The notes beneath the pieces were generated by a model, which did not search any database, was not told the DNA's origin, and saw nothing but the letters and a program-made list of their open reading frames with translations. The translations under genes and the position numbers were made by a program. A DNA stretch of 64,000 bases from Carposina sasakii (lineage: Eukaryota > Arthropoda > Insecta > Lepidoptera > Carposinidae). Below, piece by piece: positions 35,601 to 46,800 of the stretch. How positions within the stretch are numbered: position 1 is the first letter of the stretch; each line of letters opens with the position of its first letter. Location of the stretch: contig CP053161.1 in the NCBI GenBank assembly GCA_014607495.2, positions 11,975,115-12,039,114 of the forward strand. Direction: 5' to 3'.

Positions 35601-36362
35601 AAAAATTATGGGTGTTGTGAATGGGTAATTGCTAGTGACAGCATGAGTGTTCTTAAAAATCTCCAAAGCAATGATTTTAAAGCAAATACTAATTACATAA
35701 TATCTTTAATAAAACAGGATTGGTTAGATTTGTTCACTACATACCATATTAAAGTTAAATTCATGTGGGTTCCTTCTCATTCTGGTGTAGTAGGGAATGA
35801 GAATGCAGATTTTTTGGCAAGAACAATAACAAATTTTTCAGATATTATGCCAGATACTAGTAGCTGTAATAATCTCCATGTTTTAGTACCTTGGAATGAT
35901 ATAGTCTGTTTATTAAAGAAAAGAGCCACTGACATTTGGAGAAAGCACTGGATACACACTGTACAAATTGAAAATAAAGGCCTTTGGTATGCCACATACA
36001 ATGTTCCCATTGGGTCTACACCCTGGTTTGTAAAATCAAGTACTTATGTCAATAGGAAGTTCTATGCCACTATATTAAGGCTTCGTTTTGGTCACTGTCG
36101 TATAAATTGTCACCTCTTCCGGTTGAAAATGATTAACAGTCCTCATTGTGAGTATTGTAACTCCCAAGCAGAGCAATCATTGTATCATATATTCTTTGAA
36201 TGCTCCTCCTTTGGCATTCAGCGCCTTGTGCTAATGGATGAGCTAATTAAAATTTATGGAAATCCTGAATTGATTCCCCGCTCAATTCAACCACTCTTTG
36301 TAAATAACTGTACTTTTTTACCTTTATATAAATTTATTGTTTCTACTGTAGGGCAAATTTAA
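32601..36362 (+). pseudogene. LINE ORF2 (EN-RT-RNase H), frameshifted
   Basis: From ATG at 32601 the frame shows an APE-type endonuclease (ISETWL; AGDFNAHHTSWG; DLSFVS). The reverse transcriptase has QFGFRRGTSARES, VCQGGILSPLIF and the catalytic LQFADDLVVYI near 34590. After a stop at 34722-34724 the protein continues in other frames through 34904-35113 and resumes at 35172-36362. There an RNase H domain shows FTDGSK, AEAVGILAAL, ASDSMS and HSGVVGNENADFLAR. It ends with a cysteine-histidine motif (HCEYCNSQAEQSLYHIFFEC). At least four single-base-type indels and adjacent stops lie within 34700-35170, while both sides are open. The copy is therefore probably dead, unless these are sequencing errors. 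Confidence 0.88.
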
Positions 36363-37202
36363 TCTTGTAATTATTTTGTAAATATGTACTTACTCACATT
36401 CATTATTGTAGCATAAAATATTCCTCCATGTATTCATAGATTTAAAATCTATGCATGTATTGTAGTTTATTTTTCACTGAGGTTTCATAAAACTTTAGGT
36501 GAGATCTCATTTTCTATGATAGCATGTGTACATATCGAAAGGTGTTTATAATTCATTTCCTTCAATGTTTTCTTTGAATTGTTTGATAGGTACAGTATTT
36601 TCTTTTGTTTGAGTTTGGATTGACTTCTCTCATAATTTTATGCTTTTCTTGTCCTGTGTTGATGTGTGCTTACCGGTGCCCACTGTGTTTTGGTCACCAG
36701 TTCACCTGTGTGTCCACAGCCCAGGGTCCACGGGTTCTCATCCACATACGACATGACATCAATGACATGACATCTGCTTTTGAGGGTTTGGCTCTGTGAT
36801 CTTTGTATGACATGACCCACCCAATGACGAAAGACTATTATGGATATGACACTTTACCTCTAAACTAAAAGGTAATAAAACTGGATATAAGAATTATGCA
36901 TTATATATGTCTATGGAAATAAGACTTGACTGTATAATATAAACAATATTTATGACTTAAAACAACGTATGACATTACTTGGACTTGACGTCAATGTGTT
37001 CTTTCACCAGTACACATTGGTTACATTTGTAGATTTGTTTGTATGGACTATAATTTTCATACAAATGTTAAGATGTTTTCTGTGGAAACTCGATCACTAT
37101 ATAACTGCTAAGTAACCAGATTAATCTATGACTTGGCAGCATGGCCTTAGCCTTAGCCGGTTCCGCAAGGAACGAATAAAAAAAAAAAAAAAAAAAAAAA
37201 AA

Positions 37203-37215
37203 GCACCCCTGTCTG
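37203..37215 (+). repeat. Right target-site duplication of the LINE
   Basis: This exact copy of 31355-31367 directly follows the poly(A) run. The sequence after it (tcttcatgtaattttttagc) is the continuation of the Ext2 upstream region. Confidence 0.92.
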
Positions 37216-37342
37216 TCTTCATGTAATTTTTTAGCAAAAGTTTTCAATAAATATCAATTTTTAAATGAAAATCAAGTGAAATAGCCTCAGAATGGGTGCC
37301 ATTTCTAAATCAAAGTGTTTAATTTACTAGTTTAATGCACAA

Positions 37343-37884
37343 ATGGCCACTGATAGCCTTTTAATAAGCAGCAGGCACTCAAAATATACATCTTACCGAA
37401 ATATTTTATATCATTGGTTTTTTGTTGGTTTATTATTGATTATCTTAGTTTTATTGGTGTTTACTGTGGTGTTTAATATTCTAAGTGGGAGTTCTCCACG
37501 GACAGACTATCATGAACCTGTGAAATTAGACGTGAGAAATAGAAAAGTGTCATTAATAACAAGCGACGCCCTAATACGTAAACCTTTGGCTCGGCAAGCA
37601 AATTGTTCGTATTGGGACTGTTTCAACGTGTACAGATGCGGCAGAGGTGGCCACAATAAAATTACAGTATACATATATCCATTAAAAGTATATCAGACCC
37701 CAGATGAGAGTGTGGTGTCTCATTTTTCTAGAGAATTTTATAGTATTTTAGAAACTATAAGGCATAGTAAATATTATACTCCAGATCCTGAAGAAGCTTG
37801 CTTATTAGTACCTAGTATAGATACACTGAATCAGAAAGGTTTCTCTAGTAAACATGTGGCACAAGTGTTGCAGAGTTTGGAATA
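37343..37884 (+). CDS. Ext2: Ext2 exon 1 (membrane anchor, stem, start of GT47)
   Basis: It starts [16 protein letters not shown] and contains the hydrophobic anchor [20 protein letters not shown]. It ends VLQSLE plus TA before GTAAGT. The split codon is completed as Tyr in exon 2. The codon numbering and hydrophobic segment make this ATG the best start. Confidence 0.93.
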
Positions 37885-40800
37885 GTAAGTACCTATTGTT
37901 ATAGTTATTATATTCTCACTATTTTCTGGAAGATTCTTCCAGAAATCTCTAGAGACCTTTTGTACATTATTTTTCTTCATTAATTTGTTTTTAAAATTTC
38001 TTTATTGCTTGTCTTGCTGGAAAAGATATCTTGTAGAGATAAGTTTGCAATAAAGAATAAGAACTAATATTTCATCTAGATGTATTTTCTTTTGAATACA
38101 ATACAAAATAAGAATTGATTTAATTACATAAAATGATTGTCATATTTATATTAAAAAATAGTACTGATGCTTAGATAGTAGCCCGATTATAAGACCTTAC
38201 AGTTATTTAAAATGTATGATATACAAGGTCTGTATAATTCCAACAATCAAATCTGTTTCTACAGTTGGAATGAAGGTGAGAACCATCTCATATTCAATAT
38301 GCTACCTGGATCAGCACCAAATTACAATACCGTTGTGGACCTGGACACTGGAAAGGCTGTTATAGCAGGAGCCGGTTTCAATACTTGGACTTTCCGATAT
38401 GGTTTTGACATCTCCATCCCAGTCTACAGCCAGATCTCAGAAACAATTGATGACAAACCACAAAAAGAGAAGAGCTACTTCATAATATCATCACAATTAA
38501 ATATACCACGGGATTACCTGGACACGATACAGAATATTGCATCATCATCCACCGATTTGTTACTATTAAACAAGTGTAGAACAGAAACTGAGAGGCTCGA
38601 TATTAGTGACCGCTGTGAATACAAAACGGGAAGAGTATTCGGTTACCCTGATGTGTTAAAAGAAGGTTTGTTTTGCCTGGTCGTAAGAGGCACGAGACTA
38701 ATGCAGGCTATGCTAATGGATGCACTAGCATCGCAATGCATACCTATAGTAGTAGCTGACTCTGTAGTAATGCCGTTTAGTTCACAAATAGACTGGAACC
38801 GAATAGCATTGTTTGTACCTGAAGCAAATCTGAAAAATTTACTGAAAATAGTACATTCTGTGAGTACAGAGAGAAGAGCAGAGCTTTATTGGCAGTTACG
38901 ATGGGTGTATAATAAGTATTTTAGCAGTATAGAGAAGATAACAATGACTACATTAGATATTATAAATGAAAGACTGTTTCCTTTGGCAGTAAAAGTTTAC
39001 GAAGAATTGAATATGCCTGAGCATTTGGTAAGTACCTAAGAATTTATTATGTAAATTATTGCTATGGTATTACTTATATTAGATATTAAATTAAATATTC
39101 ACTCCAGAATAAACTATTACAATGTTTTTTACTATATTCATGCAAAGTGAAAGCTTGTACTTAGTTAATTTATTATTTTGGTTTGTGGAATTCACACTGT
39201 ATTATTAATAGTTTTTATCAGTTGCATTAATGAGCCATCTGGATTTATATTGATTTATTTGGCAATTATTTTTATCTTAATGATAAGTAAATATATTTTT
39301 TATTTTTAATTATCCTCTTTATCAGTACGGTAGGTAGTTTAAAATTAAACCTAGACCTACATTTTGGTGTCAAATTTTTTAAAATATTTTTTAAAATTAT
39401 TTTTGACACCAAAATGTAGGTCTAGGTTCAATTTTAAACTACCTACCGTACTGATAAAGAGGGTTATTATAATATGTACCTACCTACTAAAAATAATTTT
39501 GTAACAGCTAACATTAATTGTCTTGTCTACCTACAGTACGTTTTCGATAAAATAGCTGATATGATTGTTGATAAAATGAATATGAATCATATTGGAATAT
39601 ATCTAAGGATAGACTACTATTTAACTGGATAAAAAAATCTTATTTATCGGGAAAATTACCTATTTAGAACATTTCTTATCGCAGTGTAGGTACATCGGCC
39701 TTGTTAGCTATAAAAAAGCACAAACTAAGCAAGCACATTACATTATTATTATAACATTACCTTGTGTTGGTTTGGCTTCCTTAATTTCATTCATTCATTC
39801 ATTCACTCATTCGCCAGTATGGACCAGTGAACCCGCTGTTCCTGCCAGTGACCGCGCCTAAGTCTCCAGGGTTCACCGCCGTGATCCTGACGTACGATCG
39901 GGTGGAGAGCCTCTTCACACTCATCAGGAAACTGGTGCAGACTCCCAGTCTGGCCAAGATACTGGTCATTTGGAATAATCAGAATAAAGTGCCGCCACCA
40001 TGTGAGTAGTTATGTTACTAAACTTGAACGACTGAATGAATGAAACTTAGTTCATCTGTAATTTACATAATACTAGCGGCCGCCCACGGCTTCGCCCGCG
40101 TGAGAGTGCATTACTTCCGTGCGAAGCCGGGGCGGGTCCCTAGTTATACATTAAAAACCTTCCTTGTGAATCACTCTATCTATTAAAAAAACTGCATCAA
40201 AATCCGTTCCCTAGCTTGAAAGATCTAAGCATACATAGGGACAGACATCAGAAAGCGACATTGTGTTATAATTATGTAGTGATTAGCTGCTATACTCGTA
40301 TGTATGTTGCGGCGATAGCCAAATGTTTAAAACTTGCACCTTTCATTCGAAAGGCGTAGGTTCGTTCCTAATCACGGGCCTGTGCCACTGAATTAATTTT
40401 ATTAACGGATTTTAATATACTAAAATTGTCACTTAGCTATAGTTACCCGAGGAGGATTGGCGTCAGACTGGGAGCCGTGCGTTAAACAAACGCCAAACCC
40501 TTGACAATATGATTTTCAAAAGAATCCATATTGGGCCGACCAGCAGGCCTATTGGCTATCTTTTCTATTCTACGAGTATATTCGTTACGTATTAGGTAAC
40601 TACCTAGGTACCCAGGACATGACACCTTAGTATTTTTGTCGTGCTATGGGCCTCTTTGATTGGGACTAGAGATGGGCAACTTCTGAGAAGATTGAGAAAT
40701 TACCGGTAAGTTTCCGTATCTTCTCATTTTGGTGAGAAGATATAATATTATTAAAAAATATTACTTTATTCATCAAAGATGCGTTTAAAATTGAAGTAGA

Positions 40801-43800
40801 ATGCATTTTAGGCTACACACAAACATTGCCTACCTGGCGCACGTGCGATCAATAAAGTTTTTATCTTTAGAAGTTTACCGCATGAGATCTTTTGTACGTG
40901 GGTTTCTATTGTTCTTCGTAGAATTTTGTTACAGTCTCGTATTCAAGTTTTCTGGGAAACTATTCGACCCTCATTAGTACGAAGCAGCTGTTTTATGACA
41001 CTATGTGCTCAAACATGTCTTTTACTTCAGTCTGTTATTAGTCTTCTGATAGTCTACTGCTGTGCCGTATGTCTTGAAGGATACTGTTTCGATCACGCTT
41101 GTTTATTGGACTCTGATTCTCATTTATACGACGACTTGGCTTGTTAAATTGTTACTGTGACTGTTATCTGTGATTTGGACTATCAAAACCGGACACTGGT
41201 GAATACTTCTTGATTCGTAAGTACTTTTTATTTTATTATTTTAACATTTTGCAGACATTTAGAATATAACATAGAATCCTGTTGGTACTGTTACGACCGG
41301 GGAGTTTACCCATTAGCTCACTAGATGTCGCTAGTAGCAGAATAGAACGCAATATCGTTTACTAGCATGTTCTGTTGTAGTCTCGGCGTGTTTAGTTTAA
41401 GTGTTGTTGAATGAACGCCCGAGAACGTTCCAGGCTTGCCCGGATAACATACGGGGTTTTTGTAGATGGGTCGCTCGGGTATATTCCCGAATGTTCGGGA
41501 CCGAACGTCGAGCCGTATAAATACGGCGGATCTCGGCCGACGGAGTCAGTCTTAGTTCAATCTTTGAATAAGATTGGAAGCTAAATAAGCTAAGGAAAAC
41601 GATACCAGCGATAGTGTATAGTGAAGAAGTTTACAGTGAACTATTGGAAGTGTCTTGTACTAGAGTTATAGTGATAAGTGCTGGAATTTTGTAACCTGCT
41701 CCACCTAGAGATGGGCAACTTCTCGAGAACTTTCCATTTTGTAGAAACTTTCCGATATCCTCCCGGTAAGTTTCCGTATCTTCTCATTTTGGTGAGAAGA
41801 TAAAATGTTCCTATTAAATTTTTTTGTTCATTGGAGTATTTGCATATTATTGGTCTAAGATGCAAGAAATGTGCGTTTTTTACTAAGCTCAGTGTACTTG
41901 TATCCGTATTTACGATTATTAAACTGGATTATTGGTTAAGTTTTATGTAAGTGAAACACACTCATAACGAAATCGCAGAAACTACGTTATATTTGAAGAT
42001 GCAGTTTGGCAGGGATGTAGTTTAGAGATAGGGGAGAGATTTCATTGGAATGAAGTTTTTAAAAGGTGTATGTGTGTCTATGGTTTTCAGTACTTGAAAT
42101 ATCTGGCTAGGTAATTTTATATGGGGTACCGGTTGGTCTCTTCCGTTTATTTTATTCTGTTTATTTTATTTTGTTTATGCTTTTTTTCTTATTCCATATT
42201 TTTGTTACTTATTTCATGCCTAACTTTATGCCTAACTGTTTTTTATTTATAAAGACTAAGTGTAAGAAATCCCGGCGGATACTGAAAAACAGCATTAATG
42301 CTGAGGCTCCGACCATTTCAAAACTATACTAAATTATATTACTCTTAACATAAGCAGCAAATTTGTTACTTTTGAATAAAGTTCTTTTTATTTATTTATT
42401 TATTATTAAGGGAAATTCGAGGTGAAACCAGGGTCTGATTGTTTCGTCAACTTTTTTGCAACCATGAATGTAACTAATATTCTTATGTTTAAAAATTTGC
42501 CCAAAAAATAAATTTACAAGATCATACAATACATAGAAAATAAAAAATTACGAGCAATTAGAATATGGTTAGAATAAATACCTATATATTTTGTACAATA
42601 AAATCTATTCTCTATTAGAATGAGTACAGATTATTTACAAAAATAATGAAAATAAAACATTTATTGATTGCAAAATAAAGAAGAATCAAAGGTACTGTTA
42701 CGTACTGGGTACGGGTGATTCGGAGCTGCCGATTAAAAGGTAAGCGTAGGTGTTAGAACTCTATATTAGGTGGAGCAGGTTACAAAATTCCAGCACTTAT
42801 CACTATAACTCTAGTACAAGACACTTCCAATAGTTCACTGTAAACTTCTTCACTATACACTATCGCTGGTATCGTTTTCCTTAGCTTATTTAGCTTCCAA
42901 TCTTATTCAAAGATTGAACTAAGACTGACTCCGTCGGCCGAGATCCGCCGTATTTATACGGCTCGACGTTCGGTCCCGAACATTCGGGAATATACCCGAG
43001 CGACCCATCTACAAAAACCCCGTATGTTATCCGGGCAAGCCTGGAACGTTCTCGGGCGTTCATTCAACAACACTTAAACTAAACACGCCGAGACTACAAC
43101 AGAACATGCTAGTAAACGATATTGCGTTCTATTCTGCTACTAGCGACATCTAGTGAGCTAATGGGTAAACTCCCCGGTCGTAACAGTACCAACAGGATTC
43201 TATGTTATATTCTAAATGTCTGCAAAATGTTAAAATAATAAAATAAAAAGTACTTACGAATCAAGAAGTATTCACCAGTGTCCGGTTTTGATAGTCCAAA
43301 TCACAGATAACAGTCACAGTAACAATTTAACAAGCCAAGTCGTCGTATAAATGAGAATCAGAGTCCAATAAACAAGCGTGATCGAAACAGTATCCTTCAA
43401 GACATACGGCACAGCAGTAGACTATCAGAAGACTAATAACAGACTGAAGTAAAAGACATGTTTGAGCACATAGTGTCATAAAACAGCTGCTTCGTACTAA
43501 TGAGGGTCGAATAGTTTCCCAGAAAACTTGAATACGAGACTGTAACAAAATTCTACGAAGAACAATAGAAACCCACGTACAAAAGATCTCATGCGGTAAA
43601 CTTCTAAAGATAAAAACTTTATTGATCGGACGTGCGCCAGGTAGGCAATGTTTGTGTGTAGCCTAAAATGCATTCTACTTCAATTTTAAACGCATCTTTG
43701 ATGAATAAAGTAATATTTTTTAATAATATTTTATCTTCTCACCAAAATGAGAAGATACGGAAACTTACCGGTAATTTCTCAATCTTCTCAGAAGTTGCCC

Positions 43801-46800
43801 ATCTCTAATTGGGACTAAATTTTAAATTCATGTCAATGATTATTTATTAGTATGCAAAGGTTAGAATCATTCAGTTTAATCATTCCATTCATTCTTGTAG
43901 TTAAACATCGGGTTTAAAAATCAAACAAATATTACTTTAGAACTATAAACAACTTTATTTGTTCAGCTATAAGTTTCAATATCGTATATTTCGTTAACTG
44001 TGCCAGATATCTGGTTGTTCACATAAAATTGATTGAAACCATTGACTTGGAAGTAACACAACAACATTAGAGTGTATATTGTGAGCAGTATTTCTAATGT
44101 ATTAGAGTTCATATTAGGTTCTTTAAATAGTCTATAAGTGATAGATCTTTATTTCTTATTTGATTATTTCTCAAAAGTAGGTAAGTACGTACTAGTTTTT
44201 TGACTTTCGTACGCAAATGTTAAAAAGTAGAACTTGAAGTTGGCTTTCTTTAATAGTTTTTCATTACATTTACATTACCACTAAAAATCTTGGGCTGATT
44301 CACCCAGAAGTGAAGTTTTAGTATCCGGTTTGCCCAAATGTTTTAATTTTTATACTAAGTCCGGTTGCATGACATGGCTTTTTACACTGCACCGAATGCA
44401 AATTGTATCCCAAAATCTGTTACGCTAATGTCAGCTATGAAAATAAATAGATACATATAATCACGCCTTTATCCCTTACGGGGTAGGCAGAGCACCAAGG
44501 GCCGATAGAACCACATGGTGCCACTAAATAAATTAATAAATCATCATAATCATCAGCTTATTGCAATCCACTGCTGGACGTAGGCCTCCCTCAGGGCAGG
44601 TCACACTAGATAAATAAATAGATAAAAAATAAATATTCGCAACTACCTAGCCGCACACTAAGGTCCCCAAGATATTGTGTCGTATAAGCAACGGTATATA
44701 TATATAGGTTCAGATAGATCCAAATCATACTCATACTAACCGACGCCTCCGGCTTCGCCTGAGTGAAAGCCTAACTCAAGCTTTATCAAAATCCATTCGG
44801 TAGTTTTTGCGTTTTTTATTTTTATCTTCCCCCCATATCACAATAGTGAGGTGGTTAAGGGTAGGGACGACTTTGCCCGGGAACTACTACAGGATTTACG
44901 TAAAAGCAATAGCAAAGCCGAAGCAAAGCGACAGCGAAAATTGTACAATATTCGCCTTGAAATGTCAAAGTTCCTTTGAAATTCATTTTACGTAATACGA
45001 ATTTGACAAGCAATCAGCGATTTTTGTACAATTTTCGCTATACTCGTAGCTTTGCTTTTGCTAGTTAGGTAATAAGGGGGAGGCTTTTTCTTAGTCCTGA
45101 ACCTAATAATAATGAATTTTCTCCACAGCATCGGAATGGCCGGTTATCAACAAGCCCCTGAAGGTGATTCGTACCAAAGAGAACAAGTTATCGAACCGAT
45201 TCTATCCCTATGACGACATAGAGACAGAATGCCAACTGACGATAGATGACGATATAGCCATGCTGACGCCAGATGAACTGGAGTTTGGGTGAGTAGGTTA
45301 TTCAGTCTCATGCAATAGTTTGACGTTAATATAGTAACAGAATGCCAACTGACGATAGACGACGATATAGCCATGCTGACGCCAGATGAACTGGAGTTTG
45401 GGTGAGTAGGTTATTCAGTCTCATGCAATAGTTTGACGTTAATATAGTAACAGAATGCCAACTGACGATAGACGACGATATAGCCATGCTGACGCCAGAT
45501 GAACTGGAGTTTGGGTGAGTAGGTTATTCAGTCTCATGCAATAGTTTGACGAAAATATAGTAACAGAATGCCAACTGACGATAGACGACGATATAGCCAT
45601 GCTGACACCGGATGAACTGGAGTTTGGGCGAGTTGAGTAGAGTATGAAGTCTCATGCCTCAGTGTCCCCACTATGGTGAACGTGGCTGTGGGATAGTTTT
45701 TATGATCCTGCAGTTCTGGTTACTCTATTTCGGGAACACAGCTGTGTCTCTATACAGGGTGTTTTTACGTTGCTACCCTTAATGAAGGGTACGTACTCTA
45801 TGCATCAAATAAAGTAAGTTTATGCCAAGAAAATGCTGGGAAACGATTTTTATTTTTTTGAATTTTTTTTAACTACTTGTACGGGCGAAATTTATAGTGT
45901 CTAGTGTTTATGCTAGTTTTTTCATAGACATAAATTAATTATAAATAAAAAACGCAGTCTATTTACTTTTTGGACCCTAATATGGAACCAGACACTTCCC
46001 AGGTATGCTTCCATGGAGAAAAAGAGATTCCGTAGTTTTCGGGAACGTTGACGACTAAAACATCCTGTATAATATACCTAGGTGGACTACTCTACTATAG
46101 TCAACGCCTCACATTAAACGGCGAGATATCTCATTGGCTATAAATTGAAAGTGATCAAGTCCGTAAAAAACAATGCTATGTAGCTCTAATGCACTTTCCT
46201 TTATATGGAGCTGCCATAGTATATGTTGGATAGTAGATAGATTTATGTATGCGGATCCCAACCTCCAAATACTTACCTCCATACTAAACGTTAATTCCAT
46301 GAAGTCATTTCTTATTGGATGCCTACGTCATACAAAGAACGCCCTCCAGCTTTAGGATCAGTGGTTTAAGCTATTGATTCGTCGGTTATTCAGTACCATT
46401 AGCTATCCCGTGCATGACGATCTTAGTTCAGTCGACGTCAATCTCGTTCATTGGCCACGAACTAACGAACTACGAAATGGGGAATGAAGGAACTAGTTCG
46501 CGTAGTTCACCTGTAGGAGCGCTCTTTTGACCTAGTTCGTTCGCGAACTACACAAGACTACTATGGTCCTGGACCATACTTTTTAATATGTATAGAGATA
46601 TATATAAGATATTATGTATCGCATTGAGATATCCTAGTCTAGAAATGATCATGATTAAAGATGTCGTCCTACTAATAGTTTTATACTGTGTTTTATATCG
46701 GATGATAGCACCAAGCGTGTTAGTCAGAGACCGTTTAATCATGTTCGGGGTAGCGGAGTAGAACAGGGCAATTTATCTCATATATTTTTAAATACTAGTA

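Larger units (their letters stand above)
31368..37202 (+). mobile_element. I-superfamily LINE, near full length (5.8 kb)
   Basis: The element has a 5' leader, ORF1 (31508-32614) with zinc knuckles, ORF2 (32601-36362) with endonuclease, reverse transcriptase and RNase H, a ~0.8-kb 3' untranslated region and a poly(A) tail (37179-37202). Exact 13-bp target duplications flank it. The presence of RNase H after RT, and CCHC knuckles in ORF1, place it in the I/LOA/R1-like group rather than Jockey or RTE. ORF1 is intact; ORF2 is broken by indels. It sits 127 bp upstream of the Ext2 start codon in the same orientation. Confidence 0.93.
40667..43807. mobile_element. hAT composite with 1,041-bp inverted arms
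   Basis: The outer ends are TAGAGATGGGCAACTTCT in inverted orientation, flanked by the 8-bp duplication attgggac (40659-40666 and 43808-43815), which is diagnostic for hAT. The arms 40667-41707 and 42767-43807 are nearly identical (two differences noticed). The loop starts at 41706 with a further, divergent copy of the terminal repeat (TAGAGATGGGCAACTTCTCG). The simplest reading is a non-autonomous hAT at 41706-43807, itself carrying a solo LTR, extended on its left by an inverted copy of its own right 1,041 bp. No transposase is encoded; the short frame in each arm has no known domain. Confidence 0.85.

Noticed and set aside
36605..36799. 64-codon frame after LINE ORF2
   Set aside because: It lies in the LINE 3' untranslated region and has no recognisable motif.
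40926..41147. 73-codon frame present twice (40926-41147 + and 43327-43548 -)
   Set aside because: Both copies lie in the inverted arms of the hAT composite; identity follows from the duplication and no domain is recognised.
45147..45374. 75-codon - strand frame
   Set aside because: It is antisense to Ext2 exon 4 and its tandem copies.
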